Source: VXPQ01 sp965232485
Lineage (GTDB): Bacteria; Bacteroidota; Rhodothermia; Rhodothermales; VXPQ01
Length of the DNA: 64,000 nucleotides
Reading direction: 5' to 3'
NCBI GenBank assembly: GCA_965232485.1
Contig: OZ246975.1
Location: 1,984,001-2,048,000, forward strand
Made by a program: the position numbers and the translations under genes. The first letter of the stretch is position 1. The number at the start of each line of letters is the position of its first letter. Shown piece after piece: positions 8,620 through 17,564 of this stretch. The notes beneath the pieces are model-generated. The model was not told the origin of the DNA. It ran no database searches and was given only the letters and a program-made list of their open reading frames with translations.

Positions 8620-8916
8620 TTGACTCTGGTAGTCGATGATGCGAGCATATGGCTTCAGAATGTGACGGAAGAGGCGTTCGACCTGATATTTGCAGACGCC
8701 ATGCCTGGCAAATACGAGCATTTCGACCTTGCATGGAAGGCGCTGTCCATCGGCGGTTTTTATGTGATTGACGACATGCTGCCACAGGACAATTGGCCGG
8801 ATGGACATGAAGCCAATGTCGAGCGATTGTTATCGCAAATCGAGAGCCGAAAAGATTGTCGGTTCGTAAAGCTGGACTGGAGCAGCGGAATAGTATTGAT
8901 CGTTCGTATCCGGTAG
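8620..8916 (+). pseudogene. C-terminal remnant of an O-methyltransferase
   Basis: The 98 codons read as the second half of a class I SAM-dependent methyltransferase: LVVDDASIWL, then FDLIFADAMPGKYEHFDLAW (motif IV region), LSIGGFYVIDDML and a C-terminal VERLLSQIESR helix. The SAM-binding first half is missing; an in-frame TAG lies at 8569, and the only starts are TTG-type. It resembles the O-methyltransferase family that modifies small molecules. As it stands it cannot bind SAM and is a pseudogene. Confidence 0.65.
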
Positions 8917-9071
8917 GCTCGTGTTATGAAGAGGGTTGCCTGCCCGCCGCAATCACAGATTCCGGGTCAACTCTTTCAGCGCGACTCCCAGAACTTGTTT
9001 GCGCCAGGGCCGGAACCGGTCAAGCACCGTCTTTTTCGTTTCATTGTAGAAAAAGATAAACCCTTCCTCTG

Positions 9072-10004
9072 CTACCGGCGCCAGCGTAGAACGGGTCTCT
9101 TCGTCTTCTCCCTTGTCCCGGAAATATCTGTTGCTTTCGCAAGCCGAATCCGCTGAAGTCTGGCAATCATATCCACAAGCGGCTTGAGGTCGCCATCGTC
9201 GGCCGCTTCGAGCGCATCCAGATAATTCGTCCTGTCGTCTCGCGTCACGACCAGAGGAAACAGCCCTCCCTTGATTAGTGCAAGCGATGTAATGGCGCGC
9301 GCAATCCGACCGTTGCCGTCCTGAAACGGATGAATCTGCGTAAATCGATGATGCAGCCATGCGGCCTGCACTTCCGTCGGAACCCCTCGCGTATCGTGCT
9401 CCGCATGCATCTCGACCAGTCTGTCCATTTCGGCCGCGACATGTTCGGGGGGGCAATACGCATACAGCACCCCATCCCGGACGGGGGAATTCGGAAGCTT
9501 TTTCCAATTCCCCTTGATCAGGGATATTTCCACGTCGCGGCCGAAATTGTCAACGCCCTCCGTAACGTCCTGGCTCCGCAGCAGCACGGCGTGAAGTTCT
9601 CTGATCCAGGAGGTCGACAATACGCGTTCGCTCTTGACGAAATCGAACACGCCGTCGAGTGCGCTTTTCTGGTCCGCCAGCAACTTCAGCACAAATTCCC
9701 TCGGGTGATTCGTGGAACCATGCGTCAGCAACTCGGCCCGGAATCCCTGTTCGATAAGCGTTTGCGTTACGCCCCGATCGACCTCGTACAAATTCTCGAT
9801 GACGCCCGTCTCGATCGCCCACTCGCGGGCAAGCTGTTCGTTGAAATCACTGAGCAGTTTCGTCCCCCGTAAAAGCGCGCGTTGATCCCCCCATACCGCC
9901 CGAATGCCGGGAATTTCTGTCGCGGCGAGCCTTTCCGTACCCCCCTCCAGGTCCGTAATGCCGGTCGAAGGACTCCAGATATGCCTGGTTTGGATTTCGT
10001 TCAT
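9072..10004 (-). CDS. Fic-family AMPylator with N-terminal inhibitory helix
   Basis: This 310-residue protein has the Fic motif HPFQDGNGR at 225-233, preceded by a Fic_N-like region. TGVIEN at 66-71 fits the class II inhibitory motif (S/T)xxxE(G/N), so it should be auto-inhibited. Fic proteins usually transfer AMP to a protein target. The frame ends with KRPVLRWRR, but the other minus-strand frame continues to 8953 with believable protein (GFIFFYNETKKTVLDRF), so a C-terminal frameshift is possible. The start overlaps the NYN fragment by four bases (ATGA). Target unknown. Confidence 0.85.
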   Translation of the reverse strand: MNEIQTRHIWSPSTGITDLEGGTERLAATEIPGIRAVWGDQRALLRGTKLLSDFNEQLAREWAIETGVIENLYEVDRGVTQTLIEQGFRAELLTHGSTNHPREFVLKLLADQKSALDGVFDFVKSERVLSTSWIRELHAVLLRSQDVTEGVDNFGRDVEISLIKGNWKKLPNSPVRDGVLYAYCPPEHVAAEMDRLVEMHAEHDTRGVPTEVQAAWLHHRFTQIHPFQDGNGRIARAITSLALIKGGLFPLVVTRDDRTNYLDALEAADDGDLKPLVDMIARLQRIRLAKATDISGTREKTKRPVLRWRR

Positions 10005-10120
10005 GCCCCAGCTCGTTGCTCCATATCCACCGGCTTGGCGTACCGCGCATCGGCCACGGGTTGGCCCGGCGCCGCGCCAACGAGATTCGAGTTATCCCAA
10101 TAGACGAAAACCTTGTCCAT
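10001..10120 (-). pseudogene. Truncated NYN-like N-terminus
   Basis: Thirty-nine codons begin MDKVFVYWDNSNLVGAAPG, the typical first strand and D-N-S-N motif of NYN/PIN-like nucleases, then lose family resemblance and stop at 10001, overlapping the Fic start. It is probably the surviving 5' end of a deleted gene. It is the second damaged NYN gene within 5 kb. An intact tiny protein is possible but less likely. Confidence 0.4.
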
Positions 10121-10365
10121 ATCCTGATCGAATAGCCCTATGGAACATCGTAAACCTCTGGCGCCGACGGACGAAGCCCAATACACGAAATAACGCCCCT
10201 TGCCGCCCACTCCTCACTCAATGCCGAAAACAGGGAAAAGTTCAGACGGAAACCCCGCCTCGCGCCGCAATCCGGTGGCGTACATCGCGCCAGAAACCTA
10301 TCTTTTGAAACCGTTTTCCTTTTCCCCGATCCGGACGCGGCAATTCTGCTCCATGCCGCGGCGCC

Positions 10366-11292
10366 ATGACGCATCGCATCGTAACCCTCATCGCCAGCGC
10401 CACGGAAATCGTGTGCGCCCTGGGCTTCGAGCAACAGCTTGTGGGACGATCCCACGAATGCGATTATCCGCCTTCGATTCATGCGCTACCCGTCTGCTCG
10501 GCCTCAAAAATCGAAGTCGAAGCCGGTAGCCGGGCCATCGACGATCAGGTACGGGCGATCGTAGCCGACGGCCTGTCCGTGTATCGCGTGGACGCCGAAC
10601 TTCTCGACCGCCTCGCGCCGACCGTCATCATCACGCAGGCCCAGTGCGAAGTTTGCGCCGTAAGCCTGAAAGACGTGGAAAAAGCCGTGTGCGAACTCGT
10701 GGGTTCCCGGCCCCGGATCGTCTCGCTCGAACCCATGTCCCTCGGCGATGTGTGGAAGGACATACGACTCGTCGCCTCAGACCTCGGCGATCCGGCGCGC
10801 GGAAACGATCTCGCGCGGCGCCTTGCGGACCGGCTCGAAGCCCTACGCGCCAAAACGGCCCTGATCGAAAACCACCCTTCCGTCGCATGCATCGAGTGGA
10901 TCGACCCCCTGATGAGCGCCGGCAACTGGACGCCGGAACTCGTCGAGTGCGCAGGCGGAACGAATCTCTTCGGCGAATCCGGCGAACATTCCGGGTATTT
11001 CGATATGGAGCAACTCGCCGCAGCCGATCCCGATGTCATCGCCGTCATGCCATGCGGGTTCGGCGTCGAGCGGTCCTGCCGGGAAATGGCCCCGCTGGCG
11101 ACGCATCCGTTATGGCGGGAACTGTCCGCCGTCCAGCAGGGGCGCGTGGTCATAACGGACGGGAACCACTACTTCAATCGGCCCGGCCCGCGCGTCGTGG
11201 AATCGGCCGAAATCCTGTCGGAATTCCTGCATCCGGGACGGTTCGACTTCGGACACTGCGGACATGGATGGAAATACTGGAACAACGCCTGA
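10366..11292 (+). CDS. Cobalamin-binding-type periplasmic-binding-fold protein (BtuF-like)
   Basis: This 308-residue protein is of the PF01497 class: N-terminal RIVTLIASATEIVCALGF, LVGRSHECDYP, then APTVIITQAQC and a C-terminal lobe with ACIEWIDPLMSAGNWTPELV and AAADPDVIAVMPCGFG. No signal peptide is visible, unlike true BtuF. Such signal-less relatives are widespread and annotated as cobalamin-binding proteins; their role is uncertain. The context fits B12 use, since metH is in the window, but it is 11 kb away. The 3' end overlaps the next small gene by 29 bases, which suggests coupling. Confidence 0.82.
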   Translation: MTHRIVTLIASATEIVCALGFEQQLVGRSHECDYPPSIHALPVCSASKIEVEAGSRAIDDQVRAIVADGLSVYRVDAELLDRLAPTVIITQAQCEVCAVSLKDVEKAVCELVGSRPRIVSLEPMSLGDVWKDIRLVASDLGDPARGNDLARRLADRLEALRAKTALIENHPSVACIEWIDPLMSAGNWTPELVECAGGTNLFGESGEHSGYFDMEQLAAADPDVIAVMPCGFGVERSCREMAPLATHPLWRELSAVQQGRVVITDGNHYFNRPGPRVVESAEILSEFLHPGRFDFGHCGHGWKYWNNA

Positions 11293-11485
11293 AAAATCTG
11301 CCGGGGAAGCCCATGTCGGGCTGTGCCTTCATTGTCGGCGGCTGCGGATCGTCGTTTCCCGGACAGGAAGCCGGTTCTACCTGTGCGAACGCTCCCGAAC
11401 CGACCCGGCCTACCCGAAATACCCGCGCCTACCCGTGCTGCGATGCGCAGGGTACGAGCGGGACGAGGCGTCGGCGCAACCCTGA
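11264..11485 (+). CDS. Small conserved cysteine protein
   Basis: This 73-residue protein has a CLHC pair, then SRTGSRFYLCERS, and ends with DPAYPKYPRLPVLRCAGYE. This spaced C-x2-C...C...C pattern with the PKYP-x-LPV-x-C motif is one I know from small conserved bacterial proteins of unknown function, probably zinc-binding. It overlaps the end of the cobalamin-binding-type gene in a different frame, typical of translational coupling. Function unknown. Confidence 0.6.
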   Translation: MDGNTGTTPEKSAGEAHVGLCLHCRRLRIVVSRTGSRFYLCERSRTDPAYPKYPRLPVLRCAGYERDEASAQP

Positions 11486-11503
11486 AACAAAGGCAATATC
11501 TTT

Positions 11504-11533
11504 TTGACAAAAAATAAAGAAACGAGTACTTTG
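11504..11533 (+). promoter_or_regulatory. Bacteroidota-type promoter candidate
   Basis: TTTTTGACA (TTG at 11504-11506) is followed 20 bases later by TACTTTG (11527-11533), matching the TTG/TAnnTTTG promoter pattern of Bacteroidota. It points toward the PIN gene at 11743. The 210-base leader between them holds no clear gene (a 70-codon frame from 11610 is Arg/Pro-rich and unconvincing). Confidence 0.4.
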
Positions 11534-11742
11534 CAAACCGCTCCGGGAACCATGCTGCCTGACGGAGAATCCTCGTCTCGAAGGTCGCCCAACTGAGGCG
11601 GGATCGGCAATGAACCCGGAAAAAACGCGCTCTAAAAGCAGACCTCCCGCGGGTGGCGAGGGGAAATATCGAGCGAAGCGCGCATCGCCACCGTTTCGGC
11701 AACACGCGGCGAAAGCCCGGCAGTCGCCCTTCCCCCGAAAAA

Positions 11743-12252
11743 ATGACGATACCTCCTGCGATTCTTATCGCGGACGCGGATGTGCTCGTAAACTACCACG
11801 AGTGCGGATTCGGCGTTCTTGAACTCATAGCGCGCCATATAGGCAAGGTGGCCGTGCTCGAACCCGTATTTCACGAAACGGGCGACATGACGCCAGGGCA
11901 ATGCGGACAACTTGGCGTCGAGATTCTCGCAACCGAAACGACATGGCTGATGCAGGCGGCGGAAACCAGCGCGCCTGTGTCCTTCAATGCCCACCTCTGC
12001 CTGCTCGCATGCATCGACAAAAACTGGACATGCGTCACGAACGACGGCGTGCTTCGGCGCCTTTGCATGCGAAGCAATGTCGCGACGCAATACGGCATTG
12101 GCCCGGTGGAGGATATGGTCGCCGCCGGCGTCCTCGCGCGGCGCCGCGCCATAGCCATCGCCCAGCGGATGCAGGGGTTGCAGCCCTTCCACGGAAACGA
12201 GCGCGCCATAGCCCGCTTCACGGCGGAACTTGTCATGCGTACGCCGGAATGA
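11743..12252 (+). CDS. PIN-domain protein (putative toxin RNase)
   Basis: The protein has 169 residues from the ATG at 11743; a longer frame to 11653 only adds Arg-rich sequence. It opens with ILIADADVLVNYHE, the first PIN acidic motif (D11), and has LLACIDKNWTCVTND, the later acidic/TND motif. This fits a VapC-like Mg-dependent RNase. No antitoxin of VapB type is evident upstream, so it may be a solitary PIN protein. It is followed by a hairpin at 12275-12292. Confidence 0.65.
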   Translation: MTIPPAILIADADVLVNYHECGFGVLELIARHIGKVAVLEPVFHETGDMTPGQCGQLGVEILATETTWLMQAAETSAPVSFNAHLCLLACIDKNWTCVTNDGVLRRLCMRSNVATQYGIGPVEDMVAAGVLARRRAIAIAQRMQGLQPFHGNERAIARFTAELVMRTPE

Positions 12253-12274
12253 GCGCCGGCAGGGCGGACGATTC

Positions 12275-12292
12275 ACCGCCCTCACGGGCGGT
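12275..12292 (+). terminator. Hairpin after the PIN gene
   Basis: A 7-bp perfect stem ACCGCCC / GGGCGGT with loop TCAC lies 22 bases after the PIN stop. Only a short T stretch follows, so it is a weak terminator at best. Confidence 0.45.
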
Positions 12293-12385
12293 TTGGCGCG
12301 AATCAGGCGGGACAGGAGTTGCTAAGGAGCGTTTCCCCGCTCCGCATTGAGGCGATTTTTCGATGCAATCCCAAAAACGGGGCTG

Positions 12386-12868
12386 TCATGGGCAGCACAA
12401 CGTCTTGTTGCGCAGTAAATTACCATGAGTTTTGGACTGGTATTTCTTGAATTTTCCATCTTTATACCGCGTGGAATACACTTTGCCTCTCGGCCCGTCA
12501 ATCAGGTTTTTGTCCCCGAAATCTTTCTGCAAATCAGCATCGTTCGAACACAACAAACGGGCCCCGCTGAGCCGCGCCAATGCAATAACATGCGAATCGT
12601 CCGATCTGCACAAACCCTTTTTATCAAGGCGTGCTGCCTGTGCATCAACCTCTATATCTGATATTTTTCTCATCCTCCCCGCAAGTTGAAGTTGGTACGC
12701 CGATTTTCTGAACCTCTCCGAACCATTGCAAAGTTCAGTATAAAGTTTGCCTCCAACGACCAGGCGCCCGTTGCCCGCGTTGAACCAATCGAAAAACTTC
12801 TCGCCGATTTCGGGCCGATTAGGGCCGAATACCTCGGGGAGGCAATTTGTATCAAGAATGCCGCACAT
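12386..12868 (-). CDS. PIN-domain effector paired with an ATPase
   Basis: This 160-residue PIN protein shows MCGILDTN (D6), E45 in KLYTELC, SDD at 89-91 before HVIALARLSGARLL, and D110 in CSND: the full set of acidic positions for a Mg-dependent RNase. It starts two bases after the stop of the upstream ATPase gene, so the two are one translational unit. In abortive-infection systems an OLD/RecF-like ATPase often restrains a toxic nuclease partner (PARIS, Septu and similar). This pair has that layout with a PIN domain as the nuclease. Its assignment as defence is inference. Confidence 0.78.
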   Translation of the reverse strand: MCGILDTNCLPEVFGPNRPEIGEKFFDWFNAGNGRLVVGGKLYTELCNGSERFRKSAYQLQLAGRMRKISDIEVDAQAARLDKKGLCRSDDSHVIALARLSGARLLCSNDADLQKDFGDKNLIDGPRGKVYSTRYKDGKFKKYQSKTHGNLLRNKTLCCP

Positions 12869-12870
12869 CC

Positions 12871-14235
12871 CTAAAACCCCAAAGACCGCTCGGTTTCTTG
12901 CAGAAAAAAGCTTCGGTAATTCGGCGGCGCGTTCTGAATATTCCCCTCTTCATCGATTCGCAAAGAATGGATCGATACATCCAGATCGCCGCGGTCAAAG
13001 AAAAGGATCGATACATCCTCTGGTTTTAAGGGGGTCTTCTTGTCGCGAATATCCATACGGATCCGATCCAGCAGATGATCGCTGTGCGTCTCGACGATCA
13101 ATTGGCGCCGATTCGATGCAATTTGGCAGAACAAACTTCCAAGCGCCGCCTGGGCGCTGGGGTGCAGATGCACCTCCGGCTGTTGCAACAGAAATGCCGG
13201 AGAGGCGTCCGGGCGAAGCAGTTCGGTTATAATGGGCAAGGCCTGGCTAACGCCGTAGCCTACGTCGATCAGATTGCGCTGTGGGCCTTTCGCTCGTCGC
13301 CCGTATTTCCTTATATGTACTTGAAAAGGCCCGCCTTCGCGTTTTCCAAGCGGCTTAACCGCAATCTCGTCGAAAAGACCTGATTCTTGTCCGAATTTTT
13401 CGAGGGTTGCCTTGAACGTTTCCCATTGTTCCTTATTCTGAGAATACATACCGGCGAGAAACATGGGGATGTGATCTCCGCCTGGATCGCGCGTCGTGCG
13501 GGCAGGATCATACGTCCGGTGCGGCTTGGAGCGAACCGGCGCACTGGCGTACGGACGCTCTCCATAATAGTCCCAACCTATATGCCTGAAATCATCGGCA
13601 AGCTTTCCCACTTGCTCCAAATCTTCATCCGTAGGCAATTCTGGTCCTTCCAGCGCAATTGGCCCTTCTTCGCCGTCTTGATTTCCAAGAATACTATTAA
13701 AACTTAAAAAATAATAACTAAATGGCAAAGGGGATTCGCCAACCGATGCGCCGGACAACGTATCGGGAATTTTCCACGCCCCTCGCGATGTTCCAAATTC
13801 AGCCGCCCAGAATTTTTTCTCGCGACGGAGTTCGCCCCAAACATCTTTCCGGGCAATTCGCACTTTCACAAAGGCAGGTACCGTCCCCTTCTTTTTGAAA
13901 GTTACTTCAAAGCAGCAGGAATGGTCGTTAGCGACACGGCGTTTTTTCCCTCGAACAGATACGGGGCTAACTCTGAATCCCGCCTCGAAGGTTGTCGCTC
14001 GTCCCCCTTTGCCTGCCCGATAGTGAGCAATATCGTCAAAACTCCCAAGGTCGTACGGATCTTCCTTGAAATCCGGCTGTTGCTGCGCGAAAGCAACATC
14101 CCGCAAGGCGCGAATCATCGCCAGAAAAGACGTTTTTCCCGTGCTGTTCTCGCCCACCAGCAAAGTAAGCGGCGCCAGACGGACGGTCTGTTCTTCGCGA
14201 AAACAGCGAAAATTTTTGAGGGTTATCTGGTCCAT
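12871..14235 (-). CDS. RecF/OLD-like AAA ATPase (DUF3696-like C-terminus)
   Basis: This 454-residue ABC-type ATPase begins ITLKNFRCFREEQTV and has Walker A GENSTGKT (28-35). Late in the protein come LLQQPEVHLHPSAQ (Walker B region) and LIVETHSDHLLDRI (H-loop). The C-terminal IDEEGNIQNAPPNY segment resembles DUF3696. No TOPRIM domain is seen, so it is not an OLD nuclease itself. It is followed after two bases by the PIN gene and should act as its sensor or antitoxin-like partner. The whole unit reads against the upstream PIN gene at 11743. Confidence 0.8.
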   Translation of the reverse strand: MDQITLKNFRCFREEQTVRLAPLTLLVGENSTGKTSFLAMIRALRDVAFAQQQPDFKEDPYDLGSFDDIAHYRAGKGGRATTFEAGFRVSPVSVRGKKRRVANDHSCCFEVTFKKKGTVPAFVKVRIARKDVWGELRREKKFWAAEFGTSRGAWKIPDTLSGASVGESPLPFSYYFLSFNSILGNQDGEEGPIALEGPELPTDEDLEQVGKLADDFRHIGWDYYGERPYASAPVRSKPHRTYDPARTTRDPGGDHIPMFLAGMYSQNKEQWETFKATLEKFGQESGLFDEIAVKPLGKREGGPFQVHIRKYGRRAKGPQRNLIDVGYGVSQALPIITELLRPDASPAFLLQQPEVHLHPSAQAALGSLFCQIASNRRQLIVETHSDHLLDRIRMDIRDKKTPLKPEDVSILFFDRGDLDVSIHSLRIDEEGNIQNAPPNYRSFFLQETERSLGF

Positions 14236-14371
14236 GGTTTAATCGTCCTCTTGGGAGCTTCGCCACACGAAACCCGCCAAGCCGTGCTTGAACGCACCCA
14301 AATTACCATTCCTGAGCATCAAGTCCTATGCCCTGCCCAGATCCGCGCCGCGCTCGCACTGCACCCACCCC

Positions 14372-14821
14372 CTACTCTTCGCCCCCGCAGCAACCCCAAC
14401 CCAGCAAATACACGCCCGTCGCGCCCAAAAGCAGCGGCAGCGCGGCGTCGATGACGATCCATGTCAGCGAAACCGCTTCCGGTCCTATCGCCGTAAATTC
14501 GGGACTCCAGAGATTGAACCAGTTCCAGAAGAACAGAATGCCGATGAAAAGCGTGCCGAAATACAACGTGTTCGCGCAAAGATAGCCGCGCGTTACCGGC
14601 GCGCCGGCCCCTCCCTGGCCCACGCGTTTCATGCGAAGATAACCAAATATGCTGGCCAGCGCGATGGCCAGCGCCATGCACGGATTCAGAATATTCCAGA
14701 ATGCGCTGTACGGCTGCGCTTCGGTGGATACATGATAAAGCGGTTCTACAATCGTGTGCGCGGCGACCGCAACAGCCACCAGAAGGAGATAAGCGCCTGT
14801 AATGCGTTTGAGCGTATGCAT
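14372..14821 (-). CDS. Four-helix membrane protein of unknown function
   Basis: This 149-residue protein has four predicted hydrophobic helices: ITGAYLLLVAVAVAAHTIV, CMALAIALASIFGYL, TLYFGTLFIGILFFW and WIVIDAALPLLLGATGVYLL. It ends in a Gly/Cys tail (WGCCGGEE). I do not recognise the family. It is on the same strand as hflX, 80 bases downstream, and could be cotranscribed. Confidence 0.65.
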   Translation of the reverse strand: MHTLKRITGAYLLLVAVAVAAHTIVEPLYHVSTEAQPYSAFWNILNPCMALAIALASIFGYLRMKRVGQGGAGAPVTRGYLCANTLYFGTLFIGILFFWNWFNLWSPEFTAIGPEAVSLTWIVIDAALPLLLGATGVYLLGWGCCGGEE

Positions 14822-14901
14822 GATTCCAGCCTGTTGATGAACGATTCCGGGAACGTATCTCTAATTTGATACGGAAAAAACTCCGGAACCGCAACGCGGA
14901 A

Positions 14902-16230
14902 TCATTCCTCAGCGCAAGCCTTGAGCCCAGAGAACCGTTTCAGAACGGGACGAATATCCCGGTCGAACTGCCGGGGACACCGGAAACGCAACCGGGCGAC
15001 GGGAACAGGCTCCCCGCCCGCAGGCTCCCCGTTTCGGGCGTACAGATACTCCGCGGAAATCACCTCCGCCTCCCGGTGAATGCGCGCAATCATTTGCGAC
15101 TCCGCCACGGGAACGTACGCCGTCCGCTCCACGAAATCGCGTTCGACAATCTCCAGCAGGCGTTTCCTGAAATCGCCGAGGCCTATCCCGCGCAGCGCCG
15201 ATACGAAAGCCGCCTCGGGAAAACGGGAGCGGAGCGCATTAAGCAATTCAGGCTCCTCCAGCCGATCCACCTTGTTGAACGCGGGAAGCAGCGGCTTGTC
15301 CGCCGCGCCCAGTTCGCCCAGCGTCGCCCGAACCACCTCGATATGATCCTCGTATCGGGGATGCGTCACATCGATCACGTGCACCAGCACATCGCTTTCG
15401 CGCACCTCGTCGAGCGTACTCTTGAAACTTTCGATCAGGTTGTGGGGCAGTTTGCGAATGAACCCAACCGTATCCGCAAGCAGCATTTGCCTGCCGCCGC
15501 CCAGCGGAACATGCCGCGTCGTGGCGTCGAGCGTGGCGAAGAGACGGTCTTCGGCGAACACCTCGGCGCCGGCGAGGACGTTCATCAGGGTGGATTTGCC
15601 CGCATTCGTGTATCCGACCAGCGCAACGCGGGTAAACCCTGTCCGGCCCTTGCGCTGCACGGTGCGTTGCCGATCGATCTTCTTCAGTCGCTCCTTGAGC
15701 GCCGCGATCCGGTCCCCGATAAGCCGCCTGTCGGTCTCGATCTGCGTTTCCCCCGGACCTTTCGTTCCGACGCCGCCTTTTTGACGGGAAAGGTGGGTCC
15801 AGTGCCTGGTCAGGCGCGTCCGCAGATAATTGAGTTGCGCCAGTTCGACCTGCGTCTGCGCCGCCGCCGTACGGGCTCTCGTGGCGAAAATGTCCAGAAT
15901 CAGCCCCGAGCGGTCGAGTAGTTTGCAATCGAGGGCTTTTTCCAGATTGCGGACCTGCACCGGGGACAAATCGTCGTCGAAAATGACCAGATCGCTGCCT
16001 CGCGCCCCGATCAGGCTCTTCAATTCGGCGACCTTGCCCGCCCCGATGTACGTCCTCGGATTCACCCTCGAAAGGGACTGCGTCATCCGATCAGTAACGA
16101 CGGCGCCCGCAGTAGCGGCCAGCTCGGCCAGTTCATCCAGGGAATCGTTGACGTCCCAGCGGGAAGCATCGGACGTCACGACCCCTACGAGTACGGCGGT
16201 TTCAGCGTCGGAAAGTTTGTGTTCGCGCAA
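14902..16230 (-). CDS. hflX: Ribosome-associated GTPase HflX
   Basis: This 442-residue protein is normal length for HflX. The N-terminal HflX domain contains RTYIGAGKVAEL and LVIFDDDLSPVQVRNLE. The linker has the hallmark GGVGTKGPGETQIETDRR, and the G domain starts at about 200 with G1 GYTNAGKS (206-213), then DTVGFI and NKVD. HflX binds the 50S subunit and splits stalled or heat-damaged ribosomes in a GTP-dependent way. It sits alone, divergent from the DUF3500 gene across a 248-base gap. Confidence 0.96.
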   Translation of the reverse strand: MREHKLSDAETAVLVGVVTSDASRWDVNDSLDELAELAATAGAVVTDRMTQSLSRVNPRTYIGAGKVAELKSLIGARGSDLVIFDDDLSPVQVRNLEKALDCKLLDRSGLILDIFATRARTAAAQTQVELAQLNYLRTRLTRHWTHLSRQKGGVGTKGPGETQIETDRRLIGDRIAALKERLKKIDRQRTVQRKGRTGFTRVALVGYTNAGKSTLMNVLAGAEVFAEDRLFATLDATTRHVPLGGGRQMLLADTVGFIRKLPHNLIESFKSTLDEVRESDVLVHVIDVTHPRYEDHIEVVRATLGELGAADKPLLPAFNKVDRLEEPELLNALRSRFPEAAFVSALRGIGLGDFRKRLLEIVERDFVERTAYVPVAESQMIARIHREAEVISAEYLYARNGEPAGGEPVPVARLRFRCPRQFDRDIRPVLKRFSGLKACAEE

Positions 16231-16478
16231 AGAGAGGGTAACGCCTGAAATGGCGCAACGAGGGGCATATCGGGTATATCCTCCTGTGCGTCAGGAAGCA
16301 TTGCTGATATACGCAGGACAAGCGGCAAGGTTGCGATACGCCTGAACAGGCGCATCGCAGCCCCCATCCCCGCAAAAACACGCCCCGGAAGGGAATAAAA
16401 CGCCCCGCGGCGGGATATAATCCGAACTATGTAATATATCGCGTACCGCAACGCACCGCGAACAACCGCCTTCCTCCC

Positions 16479-17564
16479 ATGCTCCGCAAACCGTCTCGCC
16501 TCCTCGTCCTGACCTTGCTGATCCTCGCTGTCTCTGTGGCGGCATACAGCGAAATATCGGACCGCGCCGCGCGCGCCGCCCTGCCGCCCATGGAGGCGGC
16601 GCAACCTCCGGGCGCCGCACCAAACGACGACAAGATCGCAGAAACGGTCGCCGCGGTCGAGGCGCTGTACGGCGCGCTGGACGAAACGCTGCGGGCAAGC
16701 GCGCAGTACGACCTGAAGGACGAAAAACGCCGAAACTGGTCGAACCTGCCCGCGAACATTACCCACTTCGAGCGAAACGGCGTCCGCATGGGCGATCTTG
16801 ACGAGGAACAACTGGCCCTGGCGTTCGCCGTGCTGGAAACGTCCCTGAGCAAGAAGGGCTTCGAGAAAGTGCGGCAGATCGTGCGAGCGGACGAAATACT
16901 GGCGCAATCCTCGCCGCGCGCGAAGCGATTCGGCTGGACGGAGGACAATTACTGGTTCGCCGTGTTCGGCGCGCCCTCCGCGACAGAAACCTGGGCATGG
17001 CAGTTCGGAGGCCATCACCTTGCCGTCAACGTAACGATGAGCGAAGGGCGCATGTTTTTGAGCCCCACGTTCCTCGGCGTGGAACCGGCCATCTATGAAG
17101 ACGGCGACGCAACCTTTGCGCCGATGCAAGCGGAACTGGAAGGCGGCCTAACGCTGGCGCAGGCGCTCGACGAAGCGCAACAAGAGGCCGCCCTGGTGAA
17201 CAATCGACCGGGAGAGGTGTACGCCGGCGCCGGAAAGGATGGCGTCGTCCCTGATCCCGAAGGCGCCCATGTGGAAACATGGTCGGCGAAACAACAGGAA
17301 ATGCTTATGGACCTGATCGGCCTCTGGATCGGCGCGTTGCCCGAAGCAGCCGCCGAAACGCGCCTTGCGGAAATCGCCGCCGACCTGCCCGAAACCCGGT
17401 TTGCCTGGCACGGTCCGATGGACGGCGACGGGAGCGTGTATTACCGCATTCAGGGACCGCGTCTTTTGATCGAATTCTCCACGCAGGGCAACCTCGGAGA
17501 CACGGCGGGACACAATCATTCCGTGTACCGGAACCCGACCCGGGAATACGGCGGCGCGCTATGA
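16479..17564 (+). CDS. Exported DUF3500 protein
   Basis: This 361-residue protein starts with an N-terminal signal segment (RLLVLTLLILAVSVAAYSE). The body shows DUF3500 features: FGWTEDNYWFAVFGAPSATETWAWQFGGHHLAVN and, at the end, IEFSTQGNLGDTAGHNHSVYRNPTREYGG. Paired His residues in GGHH and GHNH suggest metal binding, by inference. The family is found in Bacteroidota, Planctomycetes and others and has no assigned activity. Its 3' end overlaps the convergent BatA/VWA gene by six bases. Confidence 0.88.
   Translation: MLRKPSRLLVLTLLILAVSVAAYSEISDRAARAALPPMEAAQPPGAAPNDDKIAETVAAVEALYGALDETLRASAQYDLKDEKRRNWSNLPANITHFERNGVRMGDLDEEQLALAFAVLETSLSKKGFEKVRQIVRADEILAQSSPRAKRFGWTEDNYWFAVFGAPSATETWAWQFGGHHLAVNVTMSEGRMFLSPTFLGVEPAIYEDGDATFAPMQAELEGGLTLAQALDEAQQEAALVNNRPGEVYAGAGKDGVVPDPEGAHVETWSAKQQEMLMDLIGLWIGALPEAAAETRLAEIAADLPETRFAWHGPMDGDGSVYYRIQGPRLLIEFSTQGNLGDTAGHNHSVYRNPTREYGGAL

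Noticed and set aside
11610..11822. 70-codon frame before the PIN gene as a VapB antitoxin
   Set aside because: It is Arg/Pro/Ser-rich, overlaps the PIN start in another frame and has no AbrB or RHH features.
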